Below, piece after piece: positions 1 through 9,657 of a stretch of DNA of 46,097 nucleotides; the first letter of the stretch is position 1; each line of letters opens with the position of its first letter. Origin of the DNA: Bacteroidales bacterium (GTDB lineage: Bacteria > Bacteroidota > Bacteroidia > Bacteroidales > GCA-2748055). Both the position numbers and the translations under genes were made by a program. The notes below the pieces were generated by a model. It did no database searches and was not told the origin of the DNA. It was given only the letters and a program-made list of their open reading frames with translations. Where the stretch lies: positions 1-46,097 of the forward strand of contig JAIOZM010000028.1 of the NCBI GenBank assembly GCA_021740585.1. Reading direction: 5' to 3'.

Positions 1-5
1 CTCAA

Positions 6-32
6 CGTCATTGAGCGAAGCGCGGCAATCTG
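6..32. repeat. Copy of a dispersed intergenic repeat
   Basis: A 27-base stretch begins CGTCATTGAGCGAAG and ends GGCAATCTG. It closely resembles a short intergenic repeat that I recall as scattered through many bacterial genomes. Only one copy lies in this window, so its repetitive nature is from memory and not shown here. No gene overlaps it. Confidence 0.4.
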
Positions 33-94
33 TTTCGCTTTTATAAGTTTTACCGGACACTACTGAGCATTAATCATTTCAAATATCAGGATAA

Positions 95-173
95 TTCACG
101 GATTAAATTTCTTCAATTTAATAAAACCCCGTTTCAAATGCTTTATCAAGCAATAGATTTTATAATCCGTGAA
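95..173. repeat. 11-bp perfect inverted repeat beyond sulfatase stop
   Basis: TTCACGGATTA at 95-105 and TAATCCGTGAA at 163-173 are exact inverted copies separated by 57 bp. The inner arm ends 3 bp beyond the stop codon of the sulfatase at 177. The AATCCGTG core recalls another dispersed intergenic repeat of Bacteroidota. The long loop and missing U-tract make an ordinary intrinsic terminator unlikely, although the arms could fold in the mRNA tail. Confidence 0.45.
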
Positions 174-176
174 GTT

Positions 177-1766
177 CTATTCTTCCCTAACCAGTTTTCT
201 GTTTTTAACCCCTGCAGCTAATGGAGATTTTACATCTTCCAAATAAGCTACAAGTTTTGTACGTAATTCTTCTGCCTTTTGTTTGTATTCAAATCGTTGA
301 GGATTTGTACCTAAAAGATTATTCAGTTCAAGGGGATCGTTTTTTAGATCAAAAAGAACTTCAACATTTTTTCCGCCACTTCGATGGGTGGTCATTAGCT
401 TCCAATCTTTTGTCCTTATCATAATTGATGGGACACTTTCATTTTTCCATTGCCATTCAGAAACCGCAAAATCATATTTTGGATCATCTGTCCCTTCCAT
501 GAGACCTCTAAGAGAATAACCATCAGTAGGTATGTTTTTCTGGCCCGCAAAATCAAGTATTGTAGGGAAAATATTAAGAATAGAAACCGGATTTGAAATT
601 GTTTGACCCGCATTAATTTTGCCGGGATAACGAATAATAAAAGGTACACGCACGGATTCCTCAAAGAAATTAAATTTCCCACGCATTCCATGTGCTCCCA
701 GCATCTCGCCATGGTCTGAAACAAACACCACAAGGGTATTTTCTGTCAGGTTTAATTCATCTGCTTTATCCAGAATTTTTCCAAGCCAGTCGTCTATTTC
801 AGTTACAAAAGCATAGTAATTTGCAGTCATATATTTAACCATCTCCCTGTCGCTGTATGGATATATTTCTTTACCGGGACTGTAGGGTGAATTTTCTCTT
901 CTGTCTTCAATTGATCCAGATGTAATCATATCTTCCGTTTTATACAAAGATGCATATGGCTCAGAAGGTGTGATTGGTACATGTGGACAATGAAACGAAC
1001 AAGTCAGGATGAACTTTTCATCCTTCAGTCTCTCCAATGCCCCGATAGCTTGTTTTCCCTGTATTGCAGTAATTGTATATTCTGCCGGAAGGTCAAGAAC
1101 CCCATGAATATCGGCCTGGCTTAGACTTTTTTTACTTTCCTCGACAGGAATTATTCCTGTATCCATGTATTTATAGTAACGATCTGTTGGATCAAGTTTG
1201 TATGGTACTGTCCCTCCATAAAATGTTGTTTCGTACAACTCACCCTTTTTTAAGGGCCTTTTTTTAAAATTATCCTGAATATATTTTACATAAATGGGTT
1301 CCCAGCGAACAATTTGTTCTGTGCCTTCCAATCCTTCAATTGGAGGATTCATATATACCCTTGCCATTTGTTCAGGTGAATGAAATTTGCCATAATATTC
1401 TGATTTGTATCCCTGACTCACTAATATTTCATCAAAGCTGGGGTATTTGCATTCACCGGTTTTAGAGTCATTGTTTTCTCTTATGGTTGTTGACTCGGTT
1501 AACCGTCCGGTTAATATTGAAGTGCGTGCAGGTGCGCAAACGGGGCAAGGAGTGATAGCATGACTAAAATTCACTCCCTCTCTTGCCAGCCTGTCTAGGT
1601 TTGGGGTTTTGATTATATCATTGCCGGCATAGCCCGCTGCATCCCAGGCCTGCTGGTCGGTCATAATAATCAGGATATTGGGTTGCTTTTCCGACTGGGC
1701 ATTAGCTGATAAAGAAATGCTCAGTAAAACTGTTGCGGTAAGAATTATTGAACTATTTATTTCCAT
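177..1766 (-). CDS. Secreted family S1 sulfatase (Cys-type)
   Basis: This 529-residue formylglycine-dependent sulfatase has a signal peptide of about 23 residues ending SANA. The alkaline-phosphatase-like fold begins with ILIIMTDQQ, where the acidic residues bind the metal. The active-site signature is CAPAR followed by TSILTG, with Cys77 as the residue matured to formylglycine and Arg81 as its partner. A later VFVSDHGEMLG segment supplies further metal and sulfate ligands. The length is normal for S1 enzymes. It is the last of three minus-strand genes with short gaps, probably one transcript with the 1086-residue sulfatase and the phosphatase-fold protein. It acts outside the cytoplasm on sulfate esters. 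The exact substrate cannot be told from sequence. Confidence 0.93.
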   Translation of the reverse strand: MEINSSIILTATVLLSISLSANAQSEKQPNILIIMTDQQAWDAAGYAGNDIIKTPNLDRLAREGVNFSHAITPCPVCAPARTSILTGRLTESTTIRENNDSKTGECKYPSFDEILVSQGYKSEYYGKFHSPEQMARVYMNPPIEGLEGTEQIVRWEPIYVKYIQDNFKKRPLKKGELYETTFYGGTVPYKLDPTDRYYKYMDTGIIPVEESKKSLSQADIHGVLDLPAEYTITAIQGKQAIGALERLKDEKFILTCSFHCPHVPITPSEPYASLYKTEDMITSGSIEDRRENSPYSPGKEIYPYSDREMVKYMTANYYAFVTEIDDWLGKILDKADELNLTENTLVVFVSDHGEMLGAHGMRGKFNFFEESVRVPFIIRYPGKINAGQTISNPVSILNIFPTILDFAGQKNIPTDGYSLRGLMEGTDDPKYDFAVSEWQWKNESVPSIMIRTKDWKLMTTHRSGGKNVEVLFDLKNDPLELNNLLGTNPQRFEYKQKAEELRTKLVAYLEDVKSPLAAGVKNRKLVREE

Positions 1767-1863
1767 TTAATATTTCTATTTTTTGAATTTATTGTCATAA
1801 TTTTTATGGTTATATAATCTGAATTCCAGAAAAATATTCCTAAATGATACATAAATTAAGGAG

Positions 1864-4800
1864 TTATGTCAATATAAATTTTCGTGATGTGCATTCACCA
1901 CCGTTTGTGACTTTTATTATATAGACGCCTTTTTTTAAATGTGAAAAGTCAAAATTTGCCACTTCTTTACTACATGTTTTTTTTAGTAAATTTCGTCCTT
2001 GCATATCGAAAAGCTGTATGATTACCTCATCGGCTACCGGGTGGAACTTTATTTGAATATATCCATCACTTGGATTAGGTTGCAGACTAAAGCCTGTATT
2101 TTTAGAGATCAGAGTTTGGTCGATAATTTCAGTGGAAACAGATACAGATGGGTCCACTATCTGAAAACCATCAATTCGTGTAGTCATGGTATCGGTTTTC
2201 CAATGGTAGATTCGGATCCAGTTGATGGCACCCAAATCTGGCGACGCTCCTGCCGGTGAAATGCCTGCATCCCTGAAGTATAATTTTAACAGGTTCCAAC
2301 CATTGTTTAATTTACCATTCAGGTTCCAGTTGAATTCATCAATATCATTTTTACCCCCACTGCCTATTTCAACCTGATTTGCTACATCAAACTTACTTAT
2401 ATCTGAAACATAGTACCAAAACTGCAGGTATCCGTGTTCTTTTGTAGCTATAGTTTCAATTGGGGGATTAAATGATTTTTGAAATTCGTTGGTTTGATTT
2501 CCTGCTATTTCCAAACATGCACCCCATTCCTTGTGATACTCATTATTCAGGCTTAGTGCATTGTTTGATGACCAGCCAGTTGATTCATCGCAATGATCTA
2601 TCATTTTTCGGTATATAGCTGGTTGAGTTTCTTCTGACTGAAATGTGATGGTATCGGTTCTTATTTGGTTTACTATCTCAATAAATGCGGTGTGATTTCC
2701 ACCACTTGTACCCGGATCGTAACTTAGGGTAAAAGTTTTTTTACTCATCGGGCTTAATGAAGAACCCGATACCTCATCTTTTTTGATTTCAAAAAATTGA
2801 GCATCACCCCCTGATACATTGATATTTGAGACATTTACATTTTGTGCTGTATAATTCACAATTTCAAATTCCTGATCGTGAACTTTATTACTAATTGCAT
2901 CTGTATAAATAAATTTCTTAATCGGTAATATCAGACTTTCTTTATTTGTTTTTAAGGCTGTTATTTGAATATCGCTAAATGGAAAATCGGATACCTTTAA
3001 GGCACTACTTAGTGAATTATGGTTTATATTTTTATAGCGGTACAGGGTCGGACTGGCATCCGAACTGTTTTGCCATATCACTGAGCGAACCGTTCCATCA
3101 CTTTTCCGAATCACAATATTATCAAGGTAAAAATGATAGTAGCCTTGAGCTCCGTTACGAAATACAATATAGTTTATCGTGCTGGATCCCGGACAAATAG
3201 TACCTGTACCAACAACATTTCTTATCCACTTGCCTTTTTCCAGGCTTTGATGGTGAATCATGATTCCATCCTGGTTTATTCCATTTTTAGAATTAAACAC
3301 CGGAGTCCAACCACTGCCTGTACTATAGTAGATTCCTTTTGAGTTTTCACTGTCTTCAGCAACATATATATCGTATTCAACACGGTCGCCGGGTTCAATA
3401 TAATGACCTATTTTTCCGTTTATGAAATCGCCTTGAGCGAACCTGATATAAACTCCGCTATTATTTGTCTTATTCTGCCATGCTTTTAATTCCAGTATCT
3501 CGCCCTCAGGATCAGGATCAGTTGAGTGTAGATTTGAGGGATCCAGCTTTACAAAGGGAACAGCTAGTTTATTGTCTGTGAGCCATCCCTTATATTGAGT
3601 AACAAGCTCATTTGTGATTTCAATATTAGAATTTGCAACATTAGTGGATTCGGCTATATCCGTTCTATATCGGTATAGCTCTGTCCTATTGTCTGATTCA
3701 GAGTAAATTAGTTTCCATTCATCCGTACGAACAAAACCATGATCGTCCCAAATTTCGAAGAAGGGATTCTCGTTTCCCTGCCTGACTTTTGTGTTGGTTT
3801 GCAATCCATCCCAAAAATTTATCCCGTCCACTTCCGTGGCATTGAAGGAATTATTGGACATAGCCATAAGAGTTGGATAGATATCATAATAACCCACATT
3901 ACCAGTGTATTTGTTATTTCCGGGACTATAGGGCAGTGTACTGGAATCGAAGGTTCCCGGCCACCAAATGGCTGCGGGTACGTGAACGCCTCCTTCCCAG
4001 ATGGAGTGTTTTCCACCCTGGAAAGGTAAACTACAACCTTCGGGCAGTCCTCCGTTATCCGATGCAAATACTATGATGGTGTTCGTCATTAGCCCCATTG
4101 CCTCTATTGATTCCAGAATACGTCCGACACTTTTATCGAGTGAATATATGTAGGCTGCAAATATCAAATGGTTGAATTGGGTTTTGTTCGGATCGATTAT
4201 TGTCAGATCGAACTCATCACCAATCCAGCATTTTATTTCTTCTCCAGCCTGCTCAATGGTTCTTCCGGTTGTGGGACTTTTAATATTTTTCACATAATCC
4301 CATTGTCCCGATATCCCTCGCTCGGTATCCAGTTTTTCGCAAAACTCAATTAAATCAGTTTTCTTTACCTGTATTGGGTGATGCACTGCCTGCTGGGGAA
4401 CATAACATAAAAAATTATTGTCTTTGTTGTTTTGGATAAAATCAATGGCGGCATCGGTGATCAGGTCGGTTGTGTAACCTGTAACTGCTCCCATATAAAG
4501 TGAATCGATCCACCAATTTGACTGATTCTGCTGAGCTGCAAACCTGTGAAACAAGTCGGGGCCACCACCATAATAACCGGCCCACTTGTCAAAGCCATAC
4601 TTGTTAACACCAATCCCAAAATGCTTACTGGCCTCATATTCGTAGATGTCATTGTCAATAATTATATCATCCCCACTGCCAACTAGAAGACCGGTATTGC
4701 TGGCGGGTAAATTGGGTTCACTATTGTGCCATTTTCCAAAGCAGCCTGTTTTGTAACCGCTATTTTGAAAATCTTGTCCCATGGTTAAGGTATTTTCATA

Positions 4801-5124
4801 AGGTAGTTCGCCTCCGGTTTGCGGTCCTGCCATTACTTTAGCAAAATGTTTGGCAGTGAGCAATCCAGCTCTGGAAGGACTACAAACACAATGGGTTGTG
4901 TAATTATCTAAAATTACTCCCTGATTGAAAATCTTATCAATATTTGGAGTGTGCCGGAAGAACTTATCATCCTTATTATTAATACTCAAATCGCCCCAGC
5001 CGAGGTCGTCGGCATAGAATATAAGGACATTTGGCTTTTCCAAAGCTTGTCCAGAAGATAGGGAAGAGGGGAGAAAAATATTGGCCGCCAATAAAGCCGC
5101 CATCTTTGCGCTAATGTTTTTCAT
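1864..5124 (-). CDS. Large T9SS-exported multidomain sulfatase
   Basis: The protein has 1086 residues, about twice the usual sulfatase length. An N-terminal signal peptide is followed by an S1 sulfatase domain (about 30-527) with YADDLGWGD, the active-site CSPSR (Cys81, Arg85) and SDNG at 355-358. In the signature the usual TG is TA (LLTAK). A jelly-roll, carbohydrate-binding-like region follows (about 545-675), then a beta-sandwich of the ASPM/choice-of-anchor kind (about 735-830) and a second binding-like region starting at HCDESTGW (844-851). The C-terminal type IX sorting domain (about 1015-1086) carries PNPSDGYI, LFDMQGR and GVYIIKV. The enzyme should be exported by T9SS and attached to the cell surface. 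Domain limits for the accessory regions are approximate. Confidence 0.92.
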   Translation of the reverse strand: MKNISAKMAALLAANIFLPSSLSSGQALEKPNVLIFYADDLGWGDLSINNKDDKFFRHTPNIDKIFNQGVILDNYTTHCVCSPSRAGLLTAKHFAKVMAGPQTGGELPYENTLTMGQDFQNSGYKTGCFGKWHNSEPNLPASNTGLLVGSGDDIIIDNDIYEYEASKHFGIGVNKYGFDKWAGYYGGGPDLFHRFAAQQNQSNWWIDSLYMGAVTGYTTDLITDAAIDFIQNNKDNNFLCYVPQQAVHHPIQVKKTDLIEFCEKLDTERGISGQWDYVKNIKSPTTGRTIEQAGEEIKCWIGDEFDLTIIDPNKTQFNHLIFAAYIYSLDKSVGRILESIEAMGLMTNTIIVFASDNGGLPEGCSLPFQGGKHSIWEGGVHVPAAIWWPGTFDSSTLPYSPGNNKYTGNVGYYDIYPTLMAMSNNSFNATEVDGINFWDGLQTNTKVRQGNENPFFEIWDDHGFVRTDEWKLIYSESDNRTELYRYRTDIAESTNVANSNIEITNELVTQYKGWLTDNKLAVPFVKLDPSNLHSTDPDPEGEILELKAWQNKTNNSGVYIRFAQGDFINGKIGHYIEPGDRVEYDIYVAEDSENSKGIYYSTGSGWTPVFNSKNGINQDGIMIHHQSLEKGKWIRNVVGTGTICPGSSTINYIVFRNGAQGYYHFYLDNIVIRKSDGTVRSVIWQNSSDASPTLYRYKNINHNSLSSALKVSDFPFSDIQITALKTNKESLILPIKKFIYTDAISNKVHDQEFEIVNYTAQNVNVSNINVSGGDAQFFEIKKDEVSGSSLSPMSKKTFTLSYDPGTSGGNHTAFIEIVNQIRTDTITFQSEETQPAIYRKMIDHCDESTGWSSNNALSLNNEYHKEWGACLEIAGNQTNEFQKSFNPPIETIATKEHGYLQFWYYVSDISKFDVANQVEIGSGGKNDIDEFNWNLNGKLNNGWNLLKLYFRDAGISPAGASPDLGAINWIRIYHWKTDTMTTRIDGFQIVDPSVSVSTEIIDQTLISKNTGFSLQPNPSDGYIQIKFHPVADEVIIQLFDMQGRNLLKKTCSKEVANFDFSHLKKGVYIIKVTNGGECTSRKFILT

Positions 5125-5179
5125 TTTAGTATCTCATATAGTTTTCTGGGTGGATAGTTTAATTTTTAATTATTCATTA

Positions 5180-6085
5180 TTAATCCACAATTTCAACTTC
5201 CACATAAATTGGTTTATGATCGGAAGGATACACTCCCTCTACATTATAATCAACTTCTTCATAATGGAGGACTTTTACCGATCCTTTGTACAAAATCCAG
5301 TCAATATCATTGTGGTCTTTTGAAGTATCGAGCATCAGACCGGTGGTTCCGGTCACCGCATCCCCCGTAAGTTCCTTATATGGCGGGCTACCGGGTTTGC
5401 AATTGAAGTCACCCATCAAAAAAACAGGTCTCTCATCCGTCCATTCTCCGAAGCGATCAAGCTCAGCGATGCGTTCACTGATTAATTTCGAAGCATTATA
5501 TCTGGCCAAGCCCTGACTACTTCCGTTAAAGTAATGAGTATTGAAGAGATAAAACTCCTGCGTATTTTCCCAGTGGCCGCGATAATCTTCAGGGTAGGGA
5601 CTTTTTTCATCTTTTCCTGTACTGTTTATTATTGCCAATCTGACCCAGGTAACCATCCGTGGATTCACATCAGGACCGCTTCCGATGATCTCAGGAGTCT
5701 TGGATAATTGAAAGCTCTGCAATTCACGCAAACGAAATTTATCCTTCCTGATGAAGATTGCCATATGCTCGTCATCGTCGCCTCCCTTCCGTCCTTCTCC
5801 CACAACAATATATTCAGGAAGGTGATCGGCCAGATAGTCGATTTGCTCTTTAAGCCCTTCCTGTGTGCCAATAATATCCGGATCGTATTTGCGAATCAGA
5901 TCAACCTGCATTTCCCTCCTTATTTCCCATGATGGTTGGTAGGTTGGACTCGCAAATTTGAGATTGTATGTCATCAATTTTAATTGTATTCCATCGCCTT
6001 TATCATTATAAGCTTGCCCATGCAAAAAAGGAATAAGGACCATTATTATGGTCATCGTACAAAATGATTTATAGATGTACTTCAT
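5180..6085 (-). CDS. Secreted endonuclease/exonuclease/phosphatase-family protein
   Basis: This 301-residue EEP (DNase I/sphingomyelinase-like) fold protein has an N-terminal signal peptide ending near HGQA. The family motifs are all in order: TYNLK (Asn41), QEG (Glu76), FNTHY, GDFN, DWIL and the C-terminal SDHKP (His290). These supply the Mg2+ and catalytic residues, so the enzyme is probably an active metal-dependent phosphodiesterase or phosphatase outside the cytoplasm. It is the first gene of the minus-strand group with two sulfatases, the next start lying 55 bp downstream. The context suggests removal of phosphate or phosphodiester groups from a glycan, or phosphate scavenging. A nuclease role cannot be excluded. 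Confidence 0.9.
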   Translation of the reverse strand: MKYIYKSFCTMTIIMVLIPFLHGQAYNDKGDGIQLKLMTYNLKFASPTYQPSWEIRREMQVDLIRKYDPDIIGTQEGLKEQIDYLADHLPEYIVVGEGRKGGDDDEHMAIFIRKDKFRLRELQSFQLSKTPEIIGSGPDVNPRMVTWVRLAIINSTGKDEKSPYPEDYRGHWENTQEFYLFNTHYFNGSSQGLARYNASKLISERIAELDRFGEWTDERPVFLMGDFNCKPGSPPYKELTGDAVTGTTGLMLDTSKDHNDIDWILYKGSVKVLHYEEVDYNVEGVYPSDHKPIYVEVEIVD

Positions 6086-6572
6086 AAAAATATAATACTA
6101 TTGGCTCATTATTTATTAATAATCTGTATTAATTCAAGTCCTTATAATGAAAAAATATATTGTTAAAAGACCCGATAACAGATATGTTTGGCATGCATTG
6201 AAAGTATCCGTTGAGAAGTAAATATATGATTTTCAGTTAAAATTTTTCTTAATAAATGATTAATTGAGAGGTGATATTTTTATTAGTTACAATCTACCTC
6301 ACTTTTTGATTAAAAAATATGTTTAATATATAATTCCTTATAAAAAATAAACTCTTGTACGCCTAAAATATATTTATCTGATTAAAAGTATTTTGGCTGC
6401 TTATCCTCCTGATTTTTATTGAAAATATCGGTCTATAATAAATAATAGCTCAATTCTAATATTCATATTAAGTATTTGTTAAGATAAAATTCATTCTGCA
6501 AACCTATATTGACCTTAGATAATGTATTAATTATCGTATCAGGGTTCACACCAAAGTTAAATGAATTGTTAA
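6086..6572. other. AT-rich intergenic region, no gene seen
   Basis: About 490 bp lie between the divergently transcribed phosphatase-fold gene and the transposase remnant. All frames are broken by frequent stops. I see no structured RNA, no clear promoter motif and no convincing protein remnant here. Confidence 0.6.
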
Positions 6573-6944
6573 AAAACTTTATCTCCGCCTCAATATTACT
6601 ACCCAATACATCAAAGAACTGAACTTGAACACAGGCTCATAGTTTTGTTGCAAGCACAAATCTCTGAACACATGAAAGAGGTTCGTTTTTTCCATAAACG
6701 AATGAACAAGTACAAAGACTATATCTTCACTTTTCTATACCATCCTAAAGTGCCTCCCGATAATAATGCTTCGTAAAGGGCAATCCGCAATAATAAAGTC
6801 AAACAAAAGGTATCAGGCCAGTTTAAAACTCAATGCGGAGCTGAAATCTATGCAATTATACGATCTATTATCGATACCTGCATAAAAAATAACCAGAATA
6901 TCTTGTCCGCCTTTCATACTATTGCTATATTAGTACCTGAATAG
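6573..6944 (+). pseudogene. IS66-family transposase C-terminal remnant
   Basis: One frame encodes a recognisable IS66 transposase tail. It has KRMNKYKDYIFTFLYHP, then VPPDNNAS, then an in-frame TAA at 6774-6776 where the family has Glu, then RAIRN, KVKQKVSGQFKT, GAEIYAIIRSIIDTCIKN and a stop at 6942-6944. The frame is open upstream only to a TAA at 6570-6572. The rest of the roughly 500-residue transposase, the small IS66 accessory genes and the inverted ends are missing. This is an old, truncated insertion now upstream of the isomerase/sulfatase pair. The family call rests on the conserved PPDNNASERAIRN-type block. Confidence 0.85.
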
Positions 6945-6971
6945 TTACACAAATTATAATAAAAGGAACTT

Positions 6972-8069
6972 ATGAACAGACGAGAATTTTCGAAAATTTC
7001 TGCTCTGGGCGCTCTCGCTTTTCAGACTTTTCCTGTGGGTGCAGTGGCAAATCTTGAAATTCTGAAAAATACCGACTCACTGCAAATCCCCTTAGGTATT
7101 GGAAATCACTCACTCCGGGCTATGAGACCAAACGCTCAGGAACTGATAGATTTCGCTATTAACAATAAGCTCGATTCAGTTCAGTTCAACACACTTCAAC
7201 CTTTTGAAAATCTGGATGAAAATTATCTCACAAGTCTAAAAAAACTTGCAAAATCGAATGATGTAAGTATTTATGTGGGGGTTGGAAGTATCTCTGAAAA
7301 ATCGGTAAGTTTCTCTGACAAGTATGGAGATGCCAGATCCTTAGTTGCAGAGGGAATTCGTGTTGCTAAAGTTTTGGAATCTCCAGTTCTTGGTGTTCGT
7401 ATAGGTGTTCTTGACGACAGATACTCACCAGGTGGCATTAAGCCTAAAATGGATGAAGTGTCGGCGATAATGAAAGCCTTTAAGGGGCCAATATCTGATG
7501 CAGGAGTAAAATTTGCCTTTGAGAATCATGCAGGGGATATGCGATCTGAAGAACTGCTTGAGTTAATAGACCAGACAGGTAGTGAAATTTGCGGCGCATT
7601 TTATGATCCTGGTAACGCTATTTACGCCATGGAAGATCCTATGCTGGCTATGAAAGCACTTGGCGAACATATTATCTGCAGTCAGGCGCGAGATGTTGTA
7701 ATCTGGCCCACAAATGAAGGCGCAACTTTCCAGTGGACAGCATTAGGGGAGGGAATGATGGATTTCAGGTTCTACACTGAATTTTTAAGCCTGAACTGTC
7801 CAGGTGTACCTATTCATATTGAGACCATATCAAATTCACCCCGCACTATTCCTTATTTAAGGGATGATTATTGGAAAGGATTTCCGGATTTGAAAGCTAC
7901 TGATATAATTGATTTTCTTAAGCTGGTAAGAGTGGGACATCCTGTAGAAGTAGCCATAGCTCCACCCGGTGCAGATAAAAAAGCATTTGAAATGGAAGAT
8001 CAGAAAAATGAATTTCTAAAAAGTATAAAATATCTTAGAGAGGAATTTGGAGTTGGGAACAAAAAATAA
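6972..8069 (+). CDS. Tat-exported sugar isomerase/epimerase-like TIM barrel
   Basis: This 365-residue protein of the xylose-isomerase-like TIM barrel (AP endonuclease 2) superfamily begins with a twin-arginine leader, MNRREFSKISALGALAF. Barrel strands carry the expected metal ligands: FENH (Glu184), FYDPGN (Asp212), QARD (Asp241) and HIET (Glu284). It should act in the periplasm on a monosaccharide or keto-sugar. The serine-type sulfatase starts 12 bp after its stop, so the two form an operon. The truncated ORF at 22242-22388 has a very similar N-terminus, ending with a matching VPLG/IPLG segment. The exact reaction cannot be assigned. Confidence 0.88.
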   Translation: MNRREFSKISALGALAFQTFPVGAVANLEILKNTDSLQIPLGIGNHSLRAMRPNAQELIDFAINNKLDSVQFNTLQPFENLDENYLTSLKKLAKSNDVSIYVGVGSISEKSVSFSDKYGDARSLVAEGIRVAKVLESPVLGVRIGVLDDRYSPGGIKPKMDEVSAIMKAFKGPISDAGVKFAFENHAGDMRSEELLELIDQTGSEICGAFYDPGNAIYAMEDPMLAMKALGEHIICSQARDVVIWPTNEGATFQWTALGEGMMDFRFYTEFLSLNCPGVPIHIETISNSPRTIPYLRDDYWKGFPDLKATDIIDFLKLVRVGHPVEVAIAPPGADKKAFEMEDQKNEFLKSIKYLREEFGVGNKK

Positions 8070-8081
8070 ATAATTTAAAAA

Positions 8082-9611
8082 ATGAGAATTTTGAATAAAA
8101 CCAGATTAACCAGTTCTCCGATAATTATTATCGGTATGGCTGGTGCTGTATCATTATTATATAGTTTCTGTACCAAGCCTAAAAGTAAACCTAATGTAAT
8201 TATGTTCGTGACAGACGACCTCAACGATTGGGTCGGTCCACTCGGTTATAAGCAAACGATTACACCAAATCTGGATAAACTGTCACGCGAAGGTGTCACT
8301 TTTTCTAATGCACATGCACCCGGTGTTTACAGCGCTCCTTCCCGCACTGCGATATGGACAGGGTTGCATGCTTCGACAACGGGTTGTTACGGTGATCATG
8401 TATTTCATTACGATTATCCGGATATAGTGACTTTGCAAATGGCTTTCCAGCAAGCAGGGTATAATACTTACGGCGCTGGAAAATTATATCATCACCGTTC
8501 GGGTTATCTTGATCTTCGCGGTTGGAACGAGTACTATTCACGAAGTCAACAGGTTAAAGACATGGCCTGGGAGATGAATGGCTACCATATGAATGATGTT
8601 CCTCTTCCTGATCCGTATCCTTATAGTCCATATTATACTGAAACGGATCGGGAAGGATCGTCCGCCTTGCATCTTGAATGGGGACCTATAGCCAATGAAC
8701 AAGAAAAGGACATGGTAGATACCAAACGAACTAAATGGGCTTGTGAGATTATTCAAAAAGAGCAGGAGGAACCATTTTTTCTTGCTGTGGGTATGTATTC
8801 TCCGCATTATCCGAATTATGCCCCTCAAAAATATTTCGACCTGTATAACCGGGATTCAATTCAACTTCCTGCCTATAAAGAAGATGATCTTGACGACTTG
8901 CCGGAGGCTATCCGCAAACAAATGCTGGGGCGCAGTAAGCAGCATCAGGAACTGGAAAAATACGGTGCCCTGAAGGATGCCGTTCAAGGCTATCTTGCTG
9001 CCATTTCTTATGCCGACAGCAATCTGGGTCTTGTATTAGAGTCACTGGAAAGAAGTGGAAAGAAAGACAATACCATCATCATTTTTTGGAGTGATCAGGG
9101 ATTTCATCATGGTGAAAAGGGCCATTGGGGTAAGCATACGCTATGGGAGCGAACTTCCCATGTTCCATTTATCTGGGCGGGAAAAGGAATTGCAAAAAAT
9201 CAAAAAGTTGGAACCACGGTGAGTTTGATCGATATATACCCTACGCTTGCAGAAATTTGTGATCTGACAACCGTCGATTTACTTGATGGTGTTTCATTAG
9301 CTTCTGCTCTTAAGAACCCTTCAATGGCAAAAGAGCGTAATGTTCTGCTGCCCTATATTGAGGAGAATGCTTATTCCATAATCAATATGAATTGGAGGTA
9401 TATCCATTATGCGGACAGTACAGAAGAATTATACAATGTAAAGGAAGATCCAAATGAATGGAATAATCTGGCAGAGCATGATAAATATCGTCCTATCATA
9501 CATGAATTACAACAGTCGGCTCCAATAATATTTGCGCCAGAAGCAACAGATAGAAAAAGCCTCAGCTTAGTGATAGAAGGTGATGGGTTTTACTGGAAAA
9601 AGAAAGAATAG
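8082..9611 (+). CDS. Serine-type S1 sulfatase lipoprotein (iduronate-2-sulfatase-like)
   Basis: This 509-residue family S1 sulfatase resembles iduronate-2-sulfatase-type enzymes. A hydrophobic leader ends in LLYSFC, with Cys30 the likely lipidated residue. The metal-site start is MFVTDDLNDW. The active-site signature is SAPSR followed by TAIWTG, with Ser84 (AGC codon) in the place of the usual Cys. Serine-type sulfatases are matured by the radical-SAM enzyme anSME, which is not encoded in this window. The conserved WSDQGFHHGEKGHWGKHTLWE segment supports an intact fold. It is co-transcribed with the preceding isomerase-like gene and converges on the beta-helix gene at 9658, with no clear terminator in the 46-bp gap. 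Confidence 0.92.
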   Translation: MRILNKTRLTSSPIIIIGMAGAVSLLYSFCTKPKSKPNVIMFVTDDLNDWVGPLGYKQTITPNLDKLSREGVTFSNAHAPGVYSAPSRTAIWTGLHASTTGCYGDHVFHYDYPDIVTLQMAFQQAGYNTYGAGKLYHHRSGYLDLRGWNEYYSRSQQVKDMAWEMNGYHMNDVPLPDPYPYSPYYTETDREGSSALHLEWGPIANEQEKDMVDTKRTKWACEIIQKEQEEPFFLAVGMYSPHYPNYAPQKYFDLYNRDSIQLPAYKEDDLDDLPEAIRKQMLGRSKQHQELEKYGALKDAVQGYLAAISYADSNLGLVLESLERSGKKDNTIIIFWSDQGFHHGEKGHWGKHTLWERTSHVPFIWAGKGIAKNQKVGTTVSLIDIYPTLAEICDLTTVDLLDGVSLASALKNPSMAKERNVLLPYIEENAYSIINMNWRYIHYADSTEELYNVKEDPNEWNNLAEHDKYRPIIHELQQSAPIIFAPEATDRKSLSLVIEGDGFYWKKKE

Positions 9612-9657
9612 AATAGGCTTGTCCATGAAAAGCTATCAGTAATCTTGAATTGGATCC

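Noticed and set aside
9612..9657. Bidirectional terminator between the convergent sulfatase and beta-helix genes
   Set aside because: No stable stem with a T-tract could be found in the 46-bp gap.
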